Assembly: GCA_030549495.1 (NCBI GenBank)
Contig: JAUIRK010000753.1
Location: forward strand, 124,001-188,000
DNA from: Nectonema munidae
Taxonomy: Eukaryota; Nematomorpha; Nectonematoida; Nectonematidae
Direction of reading: 5' to 3'
Length of the DNA: 64,000 bases
The stretch's first letter is position 1; every line of letters starts with the position of its first letter. Below are positions 1 through 11,000 of this stretch, in pieces. The notes under the pieces were generated by a model that worked only from the letters and a program-made list of their open reading frames with translations, was not told the origin of the DNA and did not search any database. The position numbers and the translations under genes are program-made.

Positions 1-904
1 TTTTCTCAGATGAAGTACGCCCAAAACTATTTCCATAACTTTGATTTACTTAATTAAAAAATTGGTCCAGGTTAAATACAGCATCATAAAAACTCGCGTC
101 TAATCTGCACTTTTTTGCCCGAATTAATTAGACTAAAAACGAAGGTGCGGGTTATCTACGTAAACAGAATTTAGCCGAAAAAAACTTGAAATAGGAAAGT
201 GTGTGAACAAAAATAAGCAAAACTATAATATAGATTAATTGAAAACGATTTCTATTTATCTTATATAAATATTATATCAAACTTATATTATTTTTATATA
301 ATATTCTTCTTCAATTATATTTAGTTCAATGTTTCTAAAATTATGTACGTTACTGGATGGATGGTTAAATATGGACGAATGAAATCATTTAACGGAAAAT
401 AACTACACACGTAGTTTCTCATTGAAATTATATGAGTAAATTCAAATTCAAAGTCTAATTCTTAAGTGACGGAAAATTAATAGTCAGTATAACAATTTTG
501 GTTTTAAAAGATTAGAATCGAAATTTTGGCACATATGGCACAACTATGTCGATAAAATGGACTTTTTGTAACCTGATAAAAGCACCGACAGAATCAAGAA
601 AATAAATTCACATCATTAGAAGAACAAACGAAATGCTAGTGTACAAAAAGAAATGCAAAATCATTATTGCTTCGCCAGAGTAAAAGTGAATCGGATGTCA
701 CGATGAAAGAGAAGGAAAAGTTACTTTGATCACTCAATTTTATTTAAATTATTTAAGAAAATACAGCAAATTGCTTTTCTGCTGAAAGGTACAGAACACG
801 CATGAAAGAATCTTCTAAAAAATACTTTTCAAAAGTTCTACAATTTTCAAAATTTGCCATTATTTGCAATCTATAGAGGGTGTTAAATATATTGTGCATT
901 TTTA
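1..904. other. AT-rich, nothing identified
   Basis: No open frame of note, RNA gene or repeat structure was recognised on either strand. Confidence 0.5.
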
Positions 905-1217
905 TGTATTAAGAAATTACAGGATGACGAAGAGAATTTGAAATTTTCATCAGAGGGCAAGTCTGAGAATTTTGGTGGACTGTGAGAAATATTCACATTG
1001 CGGGGATTGAAAACGAGATCTTTGGATTTGGAATCTTGCGCAAAAGCGAGAGATAAAATGTCTGAGTTGACAACTTGTTCTTAAAAAATGGAGACAATGT
1101 AAAGAAGGGAATAACAAAAAGAATACTTCTATTTTTGTTGGCTTCCAGTAAATTTAAAAGAACAGCTGATCAATTTTCAAAACGAAGACGCGCAAAATTT
1201 TATGAAAAGAGGAACTA
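905..1217 (+). other. Coding-like relic, unidentified
   Basis: After an acceptor-like AGAAATTACAG the plus strand reads DDEENLKFSSEGKSENFGGL, a stop, then LRGLKTRSLDLESCAKARDK. After another stop it reads SKFKRTADQFSKRRRAKFYE. The composition is protein-like against AT-rich flanks, but I do not recognise a family. It could be exons of a gene or a decayed transposon. Confidence 0.25.
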
Positions 1218-2754
1218 ATTAGGTGGGAAAAAAAATTAATTTCATTTAAAATATTTCAAAAATTAAAACATTGTCTTTTTTACATTTAATTACATTTATT
1301 TGTAAATTTTACAATTATTTTTTTTGAAACTTTAGAGTTGCCATTTTGAGGCCTTTTAAAAAGGATATGGTAGTATTAAATTTGGTTGGACTTTGGAATG
1401 CCATTTTTATCGAAGGAATTTTTTAACTTTAAGAAATCTCATCCTTTAAAAATGTTTGTTGAAAGTGTTTTTTAAATTGAATAATAGTAAATTAATTATG
1501 GTTAAATTTTGACTTCTTTAGACAAAACTTTAAAATTTTTTATATTTTTGGAAATTTTTTAAAATATAAATTTTTGAGTATCAGTATTATGTTAGTTATT
1601 TGTACAATACAATTTATGTAAAATAGTGTTTAATTATTAAAATTTTTAGAGTTGAGATATATTCCTTTTTTGAGAAGAAATTTTCATCAAACTTTAAAGT
1701 TTTGTTTTTCTAGAAAAATAAATTTTATGATTTTTGATGTTTTTCAAAACCAAATGGTGCTTAGAAGTAAAGTGTATTTTAATGCTTTTAAGTTTATGAA
1801 AAAAATCAATACAACTTCAAGAAGACGTAGATGAACTTTTATTATTTCCAATGATATGTTTAGTACAACAAAATTTCAAGATTGCAAACTAAACTTTGTA
1901 GAGAATTTTGGGTTGTCTTTTTGATGCCTTGTGAAACATGAAAAAGCAGTTTAAAATTCGTTTTTTATATAGTTTGAGAACTCAGGTATCATGTAGTTGT
2001 ATTCCTTGCGAACGCTTTTAAATGTTCAGTAAAGTAACTTATACACATACACTTCAATTAGTTTCAGAAGATAAAATTACTAAAAAAACTTCCTAAGATA
2101 AATAAGATATTTTTTTAATAAAAAATAGGAGTAGCCCTATACATAGTTGTACTCATTAGATACATTTCATATGAAAAATATTTAGTTAAACAATTTAATG
2201 GAAATTTTCTTTGGTAAAAACTAAAAAATTCTTCTAGAACTGTAGAATTAAAAATAACGGGAAGCCTTAAGTAATTTACTCTAAATGAAAAATGCCAAAA
2301 ATTTAATGAAATACTATTTTCACATTTAATTCATCTAAACAGCCAAAAAGTTTGAAAAAAAGAGATTTTTGCTTTTACCTTTTTTTTTATTTATGAACTT
2401 TTTTTTTTAAAATTGTAAAAAATATTTAATTTTATTTCACTTGAATCATTGTTTTTAAGTATCAATATGCATTTTTTGCACATCCTCAAAAATCTTGTTT
2501 TTTCCAAAAAATGTCAACATCCTCAATTTTTTTTTGGTTTTAGCCTTGAAGTTTAAATCATCACGATGAAAGCTGCTGCACCTGCCTTCCTCTTGGTTTT
2601 CTCCTGCTATGACAAGATCAAAAGTACATAAATCGTATTCCCTACACCACATACAGATGTTAGCATTCCAATTTAGCCATGTTATTTTTAATAAAAATTT
2701 CTTCTCTAAAAAATTATTTCAAATAATATACAAGGAATCTTCTTCTCATCGATG
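1218..2754. other. AT-rich, nothing identified
   Basis: Long A and T runs dominate. A slightly GC-richer patch at 2540-2650 (minus strand FDLVIAGENQEEGRCSS) shows no recognisable domain. Confidence 0.5.
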
Positions 2755-3063
2755 TTTCTAGACGTTTTTGATTTTCTTTCCCCATTCTTGTTTATCCCTG
2801 ACATCATTTCCAACAAGGACTTTAGCTTGGAAATCCTTTCTTAAACAATCCATCCATCTGTGTTTCGCCCTTCCTTTTTTCTTCTTCCCTTTTATTTCCA
2901 TATTCATCACAAAATTGAAAACAATACCATCAGAAAGGTAACAAAAGTCGATAAAGTATCAAAGAAAGTCCGAGAAAGTAAGTAGCCTCATATGGTACGG
3001 GCACATAATGAGAAAGGATGAGGATCATATAGGAAAAAAGAACATACACGGAATATACTTTCA
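2755..3063 (-). mobile_element. LINE (RTE-like) 3' end with internal inversion
   Basis: The minus strand from 2905 to 2755 encodes GKKKKGRAKHRWMDCLRKDF and DVRDKQEWGKKIKN, the C-terminal end of RTE/Jockey-type ORF2 (family GRPKKRWLDCIKEDL). The segment that should precede it, IWYGHIMRKDEDHIGKK with KKVRESK before it, lies at about 2945-3063 but on the plus strand. The 5' part is thus flipped relative to the 3' part, as produced by twin priming during LINE insertion. The rest of the element is absent. Confidence 0.68.
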
Positions 3064-3578
3064 AAACTCCACCTTTTCATTTTAAACGTTTTTTAATCTC
3101 TATCATTTCATTCTGTCCATTTCTGGTTTCAAGGAAAAGAACTTTTTATCTCACTATGCCTCCATTTTTATAAATGTTATTTTGGTGCTTCCCTTTCTAC
3201 CAAATATTTTCTTTTCTATTTCACGATTCGTGCTAAAATTTAAAGTAATTTGACATGGTTAAAATAATCCAAATGAAAAATGCAGTCATTTTGTTTTTTT
3301 ATATGGAACAGCTTTGAAACCTTTATTATTAGTTGACCCTTTTTGTAGGCAGTCAAAAATTTATCCATTTAAAATACTTTAACCTGATTTACATGTTGAA
3401 AAAATCATAACATTGCATTTATGTGACTATATATTCTTTAATTGGTAAAGTAGAGAAGAAAAAGTCAAAATAAAAAAGACGAAAAATAGAAAAAAAGAAT
3501 CAAGTACTTCAAAAAATAACTTTAAATATAAATAAAAAATAATGTTTAAAATAAAAAGTGATGTTTTTAAATATTTAC

Positions 3579-3639
3579 TATTAAATTTATATTTTAGTTG
3601 AACTATTTTTGCGCTTCCTCCCTTCATAAAAGTTAGTTC
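3579..3639 (-). CDS. Possible small con80-start exon of katanin p80
   Basis: The acceptor TCAATTTGCAG is followed in phase 0 by about 20 codons reading ELTFMKGGSAKIVQLKYKFN, then a possible donor ATA|GTAAAT. The pattern loosely follows the beginning of the con80 domain (family IRKGHDTMCVVLTSRHKNL). The phase agrees with the GGT|GTGAGT donor of the 6.0-kb exon. The match is short and weak and no continuation of con80 was found, so this is a pointer and not an annotation to rely on. Confidence 0.18.
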
Positions 3640-4029
3640 CTGCAAATTGAAAATGAAGTTAGTTAAATTCAACTGCATTCTGATTTATTTATTATTCATT
3701 GATACTCGATCATCCGACAACCCGCTAAACGACACGTTATTGAAAGCGGCAGTGCTCAAATCTAGCTAATTTCTTTTAACGATGCGTGGAGAGTTTGTTA
3801 ATCCGACAGACAAAATGTTAAAATTCTATTTTTCAAAATGCATTTTTAAGAAGAATAATACTTGCTCTCAAAGCGAGTGTAATATTTGCCATATGTTTAT
3901 CGATGAATCTTTGTTTATATCTAACTTTCATTACTTTTCCCATTTCTTTGGTGTAGGATAGAAGTTGTTGAAGTAATCATTTCGTAAACATTTTTTTTCA
4001 CATTAAAAATAAATATTATGGTTCTAGGA

Positions 4030-4519
4030 CAGGGTTTCTCAACCGGAGTCCACATGGACCCTAGGGTCCATATAATAATTCAGGGAGTCCACAGGCGAAA
4101 TATTATAAATTGGGGGTCGACAATGATATTTCAGTGGTCCATGAAGAAAAGCATCTCATAACGGCTTTTATTATAAAAAGTTCGCAATAGACTTGACATC
4201 ATAAAAATGAAGGTGCTTTACGACTAGCATTAACTTCAATGCAACCAGATATAAAGAAACGCGTCAGCATCAACCACAGGGATCTCATTAAATGTCTTTC
4301 TTTTTTATTATAAAAATTGTTGCATTCGATTTGCTTTCATTTCAATATGAATTCTAAGTGTATACTATTTTTTTTTATCAAAAATCAAAAACTTCCTCAA
4401 AAATTTTATTACTGAAAAATATTAAAATAAATATTTTTGTCCAATTTTTATGAAGGGGTCCACCAAGAAAAAAAGAAGTGAAAAGGGGTCCATGATTAAA
4501 AAAAGGTTGAGAAATACGG
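4030..4519. mobile_element. hAT-like MITE
   Basis: The termini are CAGGGTTTCTCAACC and, inverted, CCGTATTTCTCAACC. Inside each, a GTCCACATGGACCC / ATGGACCCC block recurs. The flanks TTCTAGGA (4022-4029) and ATCTAGGA (4520-4527) could be an 8-bp duplication with one change, or part of a longer inverted terminus, because a related fragment at 8.8 kb keeps a similar GATCCAG outside the same end. No coding capacity. Confidence 0.65.
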
Positions 4520-4949
4520 ATCTAGGACTTCTAGGTATTTCCCAAAGCAGTATTTCCCAAAAATCTAGGGATCTAGGTATTTCCCAAAGCACCATTTAAT
4601 GTTATATATATTATATATAGTGCTCTTCTCGCATACTTTTATCTTTGTAACATAATTGTTACCTTTTTGTGCTTTTTCTGTCATTCTAAATAAAGTCTTA
4701 CCTTCACTCTCCTTATTTCAACTTTAAGTATATATAATGTTATCTTTTTAAAATCGCGTATTTTTATTAACAATAATGAAACATTGGTTTTAATACTTCT
4801 TATTTGTTAGCATTTCTTCAAAGGTGGGGCAGTTGTCCTGATACCAAATATAATATATACTTTTTAGTTTGAGGTATAGATTCTTTACAAATTTCAAAGA
4901 CAGGTAGAAATTTCATTAATTCGACGTGGAAATCACCATTGTCGGATAA

Positions 4950-5230
4950 ATTCGAACCTATATGACATCATAAAAGCGTTTTCCCCAGGGCAGCAAGAAC
5001 CCATTAGGGCACCTATTACTTCCACCACAGCTTACACATATGGTAGTTAGTATTAGAGACTTGGACAGGGCGGTTATGATGGCGCGCGCGGATAACAGCA
5101 TAAAACGGCGCCCATAAAATATTTTGCTCTGAAGTAACGCCGACTGTGTTTGAAATGATAAAGTAACGCTTTGTATACTCTTCTTAAGTTCAACTGGCCT
5201 GTTGACACCTTCTCCAGTGTTGCGCATAAT
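4950..5230. other. GC/CpG-rich block, unidentified
   Basis: It contains GGCGCGCGCGGATAACAGC and GGCGCCC, plus TTCCCCAGGGCAGCAAGAAC, in otherwise very AT-rich DNA. Short frames are open on the minus strand without a known domain. It may be an interspersed repeat or a non-coding exon. Confidence 0.4.
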
Positions 5231-5822
5231 TATTATTTATTGATATATAGTGAATTAACCCATTAAGTACCATAGAAATCAGACGATATCTAAAAAAACG
5301 CAGAAGATTTATATTCAAAGTCATTGAAAAAAGTAGACGAAGATGAAATTACTCATGTTCCCAAATGGAAGGATTGGGACTTAATGGGTTAAAGAGGAAT
5401 GATTATAAAACTGAATTTCTGCATGATTTATATTTTATTTTGTGGCATAAATTTTAAATCACAAAATCGATAACTTCTACTTTACATTTTAATAAAGTAT
5501 ATTTTTATTACGATGCAGGGCATTTCATAAGCGAGAAATTTTGGCATTAAAATTTGGATGTGTCGTAACTAGTATTTTACAAAACTTTTGGCTACGAAAT
5601 AACCAACTTCGTACACAAAATGTATTATTTTTAATTAACATTAATTAGAAAATCGAATACTTTGATTGCGCTTTCTACGTATAAAAATTAGACGAGTTTT
5701 AGCTAGTAACCCAATAAATTTATTAGTTGGTGCGGGAAAGAAGTTTCTCTTTTTGCGGAACTTTAGTTGGCCTCACTTCAAGGAGTTTAAAAAGTGTGAA
5801 ATCACGTGAAAATCAATCTTAC
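5231..5822. other. AT-rich flank, nothing identified
   Basis: A short imperfect inverted pair occurs at AACCCATTAAGTACCATAG (5257) and CTTAATGGGTTAAAG (5380), possibly a small MITE remnant. Nothing else is seen. Confidence 0.4.
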
Positions 5823-6052
5823 TGCATTTATTGATCTCCCACATTGAGTGACAGGTGAATTTTGTAGATTTGGAGGAAGTGTTGATTTTGGCGGGCTTTA
5901 GATCATCGCTACTCACACCGTTGGTCTTGTTGACGCAATTGCGGAATTTGTTGCTTTGGGATTTGGAGCGGAGAGAGGAGCCGGTATTCGCGCCGGAGCA
6001 TTTGCCTTGATATGAAGAAGTGGTTCTCTTGGATGAGATGTATTTGGTAGAG
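5823..6052 (-). CDS. Candidate downstream exon, Ser/Lys-rich
   Basis: The acceptor CACTTCTTTAG is followed by a GC-elevated open stretch with two plausible donors: GGT|GTGAGT (exon end 5917) and GCA|GTAAGA (exon end 5823). If the 8.0-kb exon splices at GC|GTAATC, the frame reads STKYISSKRTTSSYQGKCSG, then LRSKSQSNKFRNC and DDLKPAKINTSSKSTKF, a composition like the preceding exon. Over the first 130 nt all three minus-strand frames are open; another reads Pro/Ala-rich (IPAPLSAPNPKATNS), also typical of a linker. No conserved domain is recognisable, so the frame is unsettled. Confidence 0.42.
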
Positions 6053-6186
6053 CTAAAGAAGTGAGAACAAAGAATAAGGCAGGAGAGAAGGGAATTATAG
6101 ATGGCTTGTGTTTGGGTTTGCAATTTAAGCAAGTGTATGAAGAAAAATCGATATTTAGCGTTCTACTTTGTGAATGAATAAATGCA

Positions 6187-6201
6187 TATATATATATATA
6201 T
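6187..6201. repeat. Short (AT)n microsatellite
   Basis: About seven AT units in an intron or flank of the katanin model. Confidence 0.8.
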
Positions 6202-7703
6202 CAAAATAAAAAATCGATTAAAAGTCAAACGATGCCATTTAACAATACAGATCATTTTATGAATAATTTTTAATGAATGAGCAATTATGAGCAATAAATG
6301 AACAAATAAGAGATTCAGAGCTAAAATAATGTTGCAAGTGTGAATAATTTGGAACTGAACCCTTTCAAGCATCAAAGTTATAAAAGCCGCTGTGAAGTCA
6401 CAAGACTAAATTTTGTTCCTTCGTTAGTAGACTAATCATTTTATACAGCTAAGAAGCAAAAGCCATCGTTTTTTATGAACCAAATGTGACAGAAAAATGA
6501 GGATTGACTGTATTTATGTACTAACAAAAACAAAATATGATTTTAAAAAAGGTTTTTTTTTTTAAAAATAAAAATAAATAAATACTATACAGGCTAGAGC
6601 TTTATAACTAAACGAACACAACTCTTATTTATAAAAAAAAATATGAAATTTGGAAACTATTTTTCTAACCCACTTTAATTAAAAAAAATTCTTTAGCTCC
6701 AGAGTTTGATATTGAAAAGCTCAGCTTTATTTCTCTGAGGATACCAGTATATAAATAATCTAAACAGTTCTTTTATACTGCTATGCATGCCAACTACCCC
6801 GATTTTGACGAGATGACACCAATCATGTCACTTCAACACGATTACCAATTTCAGGAAAATAATTTTTTACTCAAAATTGCGATTTAAAAAAAGAAAAAAA
6901 TCTTTTCCAACAATAAAGAAATTATAAGAAAGAATAAATTGTCCTCTGTCTACTATGTACTCTCTTTTTGAGTATTTTACTTTTTGTTTGAGTATTTTAA
7001 TAAGCTTTGTTTAAAAATAACAACGCTTATTTTTATGTATCATATAAAACTCAACGAATAATTTGAATTTAAAATAAAGCAGTAATAATGATTCTTGATG
7101 ATGTTTATGATGTATAGAACTTGTGAAACACCAGATACTCAAGTTATAATGCCGCTTTTAAAGAAGGGCAAAATCGCCCATGAAGACTCTAAAAGTTTGA
7201 CGAAACAATCCTAACAATTTATAGCCAATTGAAGTATATCATCTTTAATTTATTATAAAAAATGTGCTTTTTAAAAACATAAATCAATAATTTTTGATGA
7301 TTGGCTAGTAAATTGTAAATTAGTATTTGTAAATTTTTCTCAAAGTGTTGAAATTTTTTCTGAAGAAGCGGAATCGAATAATTCGCTATAATTCGGCAGG
7401 TTTTATAAAAAAAAAGTGAAACAATTTGTACCTAGATAGTTTGCCTATGCTGGATATAATTTCTTTGGCATTGCCTAAAAGTCTTGAACAGTATGCGAAT
7501 TCGAAGAAACCATGTTTCTTCTTCATTAAGTTCTAGCATTTTTAAATTTCGAGATAAATGATTTTAACCCTATGGGAATGAAATACGAAAGAATCAACTT
7601 AAAGGTTTGTCGTCAACAAATTTTCTCTCAAATTCTGTCAGGATTTTTGAACCTTGTGTGGATCCATATGAGAAAGTGTGGATTGAGAATTAGGTGAGAG
7701 AGA

Positions 7704-8024
7704 TTACGCGTTATCTTTGGAGAAGACCTTTTTGGTCGTGGCGTTAGAAGCCTTCACGACTTTGGCACACCGGCTTCGAGTGCTTCTTCCGGCCATCATG
7801 ACGTTGTTCATGCTCTTGCTGACTTTTGAGGAGGAGAGGGATGTCGAGGAGCCGCTACTGGCACTACTGGTCTCGCCCTTAACAGTGAAGCGGGCGGTAG
7901 AGGCCAAAACATACGGCCTGCGGCTTCCGTGAGGAACTGCCGTCGTCGAAAGCAAGCTGGAGGTACTGCTTGAGCGCTGAAGGTCTTGCAAATTTCTCTG
8001 CTCAGTCTCCCCAAGTTTTGATAT
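7704..8024 (-). CDS. Candidate katanin p80 linker exon, Ser/Thr/Lys-rich
   Basis: The acceptor TTCCCATTCCTAG opens a frame in phase 0, exactly what the preceding exon at 10.8 kb needs. It encodes about 106 residues: ISKLGETEQRNLQDLQRSSS, then a low-complexity stretch rich in Ser, Thr and Ala, then a basic tail (RSTRSRCAKVVKA). GC content is sharply higher than in the flanks, as expected of coding DNA here. It may end at TAA (7704-7706), giving a p80 without a con80 domain, or be spliced at GC|GTAATC (7708) into the exon near 6.0 kb. Assignment to katanin rests on strand, phase and position only, because linkers are not conserved; it could instead be the last exon of another gene. Confidence 0.55.
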   Translation of the reverse strand: MSKLGETEQRNLQDLQRSSSTSSLLSTTAVPHGSRRPYVLASTARFTVKGETSSASSGSSTSLSSSKVSKSMNNVMMAGRSTRSRCAKVVKASNATTKKVFSKDNA

Positions 8025-11000
8025 CTAGGAATGGGAAGGATATTTAAAAAATACATCGTATAAATCCTAATAAACCCAGCTAATCCCTGAGTCATTTTGA
8101 AAAGGATGCAAACGATTTCTTGACTTTCAAGAAAATGCCCTAAAAAACAAGCTATATAAATTTTAAATGGATAAAAAATTAATTAATATTTAGTTTGTTT
8201 GTTATGAGATTTTTGAAATAGTGTTTGTGATGCGCGTATTATAAAATAACGTAAATGTTGGATATGAACAATATTAGTTAAATGCTATATCTCTTTAAAG
8301 TGAACTTCACTAATAACGATTCCTTATATTTCACTATGACGTGTGATAAAACAATCAACCGTGTAAAATTAGTTCTAATAAAGTCATTCATCCGTTGTTA
8401 AGATTTTTACATTTAATCTTTGCAGACAAAATGGGGCACTCGAGAGGAGTAGAGACTCAGGAAATAAAATCCTCTGTCTTGAGGTATAAGAAAATGAGAA
8501 GTATAGTATAAGAGGTTAGGCCTAGCTACCAATGTTATTTTTCAAGTGTTTCTATTTATCAAAAATATCTAAATAAGTAAGTCGTTCTTAATTTTATATT
8601 CTATATATATTTTGCTAAATCAAAAGTGAACATTTTTGAAAGGAGATACAGAACACGACTGAACGCTTTAAAAAAAATAGTTAAAAATAAATTAATTTTT
8701 AATCCCTTTTAGTATCAAACCTAATTTAACAAGTTATGAAAATGGGAAATCCATTCCCATATAACTGAGCTTTTTGCCATGATAGATCATTTTTCCCAGT
8801 TTCAGAACTTTTCCTCAACAAACTATTATATGGACCCTAAAAATTGTGCACCCTTGGCGGTCCACATGGACCAACTTGAGAAATACAGATCCAGACATGC
8901 ATGCATGCATACGAATACATAGATACACACATATTGTTGACATTATAAACTCATACACTGAAAATCTCAAAAACAGCGGTGTGGCCTGCAAGGGCATTTG
9001 ATGGATGACATTATAAATAAAAAAGAAACGCTAATTCAATTTTCAAACATTTCCACGATATACATTTTAACGTTTTGAGCACCAACATCACAAAAGTGTG
9101 GTTGAAAGCGTCAGCTTTAAAATATTTAAAATTTGATAAAGAAAGTACAGAGCATTCTGGCCCTCAAAGACTTAAGATGCAAAGGTGAAGGTATTCAAGT
9201 AAAAACAAGTCTAATGCACTTAAGCCACGAGGAATAAGACACAAAGACAAACTTAGTTAGAAATATCACATGATAAAAATGAGTTATGATCTGCAAGCAT
9301 AACGAAACAAAACCAAAAAAAGCACTCTTAAATATTTCTTACCAACAATTTCTACAAAATGCATTGAAGAATAATTCATACAGAAGTTTTCGTGCTTAGT
9401 GAGGTGTAGGAATTTTTTACTAGGTTGGGTGTTTTCATCGAGAAGGCAGAATTGTACCGCTTGTATCCAACTATGAGGAAAGTAGGATTGATGCGGGATC
9501 GAACCCAAGACCTTGTACAAGTGATCCCATTAAATATATTTGATTAATTACCTGACTTTTCAACTGCATGCTTTCTTTCATTTTTATGTGTACTTTTACT
9601 GCATATTTTGACTTTTATCTTCATTAAATCGAAAAAATCTTTGTAAAATAAAAGTTAATCTTCTTTTGACGTGCATGGGTTAAAGTGCCGCGAGTAAAGA
9701 AGGCTGTCTAGGTCTTTCTTTATGAATCTCAAGATCACGGCTTTGGACCAAAGCAGGCAAGCTTTTTACTCAAAATTTGATACAACTGCTCACAATTTTG
9801 CTTTCTAGAAGACTATGTAAGGAGTTATAGAATTGAAAAGGTATTGATCAGTTTCATACATTTTCATTGAAGACAAATGCAAAAAGGCTTAGTGTTGTGA
9901 TGAAACTAACTTTTAATAAGTAACTAGAAAATCACTAACCAACACTTGCTTATTCTTATGGAAGCATGACGAATTTGAGCTAAGTGAAGATGAAGGAGGA
10001 GGACAAAAATGCAATTTACTTGATGCATGAAATCGTTCAGAGATTAATCTTTGATATAAGCTCTTATCGACTGCTAATCATGGTGCAGTGTCGGTCGACC
10101 TTGTAAGCATAAAAAACTGACCTTGAAAAGTAAGTCTTAAATGCAAAGCTTACAACAGTTAGCTAAGTCAACGATATAAAATTGTATGCAAGAAGGCAGC
10201 TGTGATAATACAGAATAGCATAATGATGAAGTACAGTGAAAGCAAAAAACTACCACAAAAAGTACAAGATACAAGCATTAGCAAGTTTTAAAGCATGTTA
10301 GCATGAAAATACCAAAGTTTCCTAAATAATAAGTATTGCAGCTGCACTACAGAACGCCGTCAAAGCGAGAAGAAGGAGAATGTTTGTAAGTTATAGCTGG
10401 CATTCGTATGATTGGTAACTGGACAAGCGCCCCGCGGAAAACTGCATCCGATATATTTAATAAATCTAATCAATTAAAAAAATATGATTAATTTTAGAGT
10501 TAGTTTTTGTGATGTGATCAATTTTACAAATTAGTATTTCCCAATGTAGTTAATTATGATTAAATTGTATAGTTCAAAATTATAACTAAAATATTTTTTC
10601 ATTTTTATAAAATAATCAGATTTTTAAATATATATATATCGAGGGCAATTGTCTTAGAAGCATTGCTATTAGATGGGTTATTTTTCTTTGAAAGTGCGGC
10701 TGATATATAACAGAGACACGGGTTAAAGACGAATGAAACACAATGTTCAAGATTAATTATTATGAATAAGTTTACATGTAAAGGTAAATTCAGCATAAAC
10801 GTTGATAGATGGGAACCTTCAATTTTGGCGCCAAAAACAAAGTTCTTGGACAAGGCAAAGTCCAAAATTTTGTCCCAGGTAACGGGATATGTTTGAAAGT
10901 CTTGGCCGTGTGTTATGATGGATAAGTTATTGCTGGAACTTGCAAACAATTTGCCATCACTTGAGTCATGATGAATGACATTGAAGTCGTGTCTTTCCTT

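Noticed and set aside
7808-8095. Arg/Pro-rich alternative frame over the 8.0-kb exon
   Set aside because: It reads through the acceptor site from the intron and is out of phase with the preceding katanin exon; the Ser-rich frame fits better.
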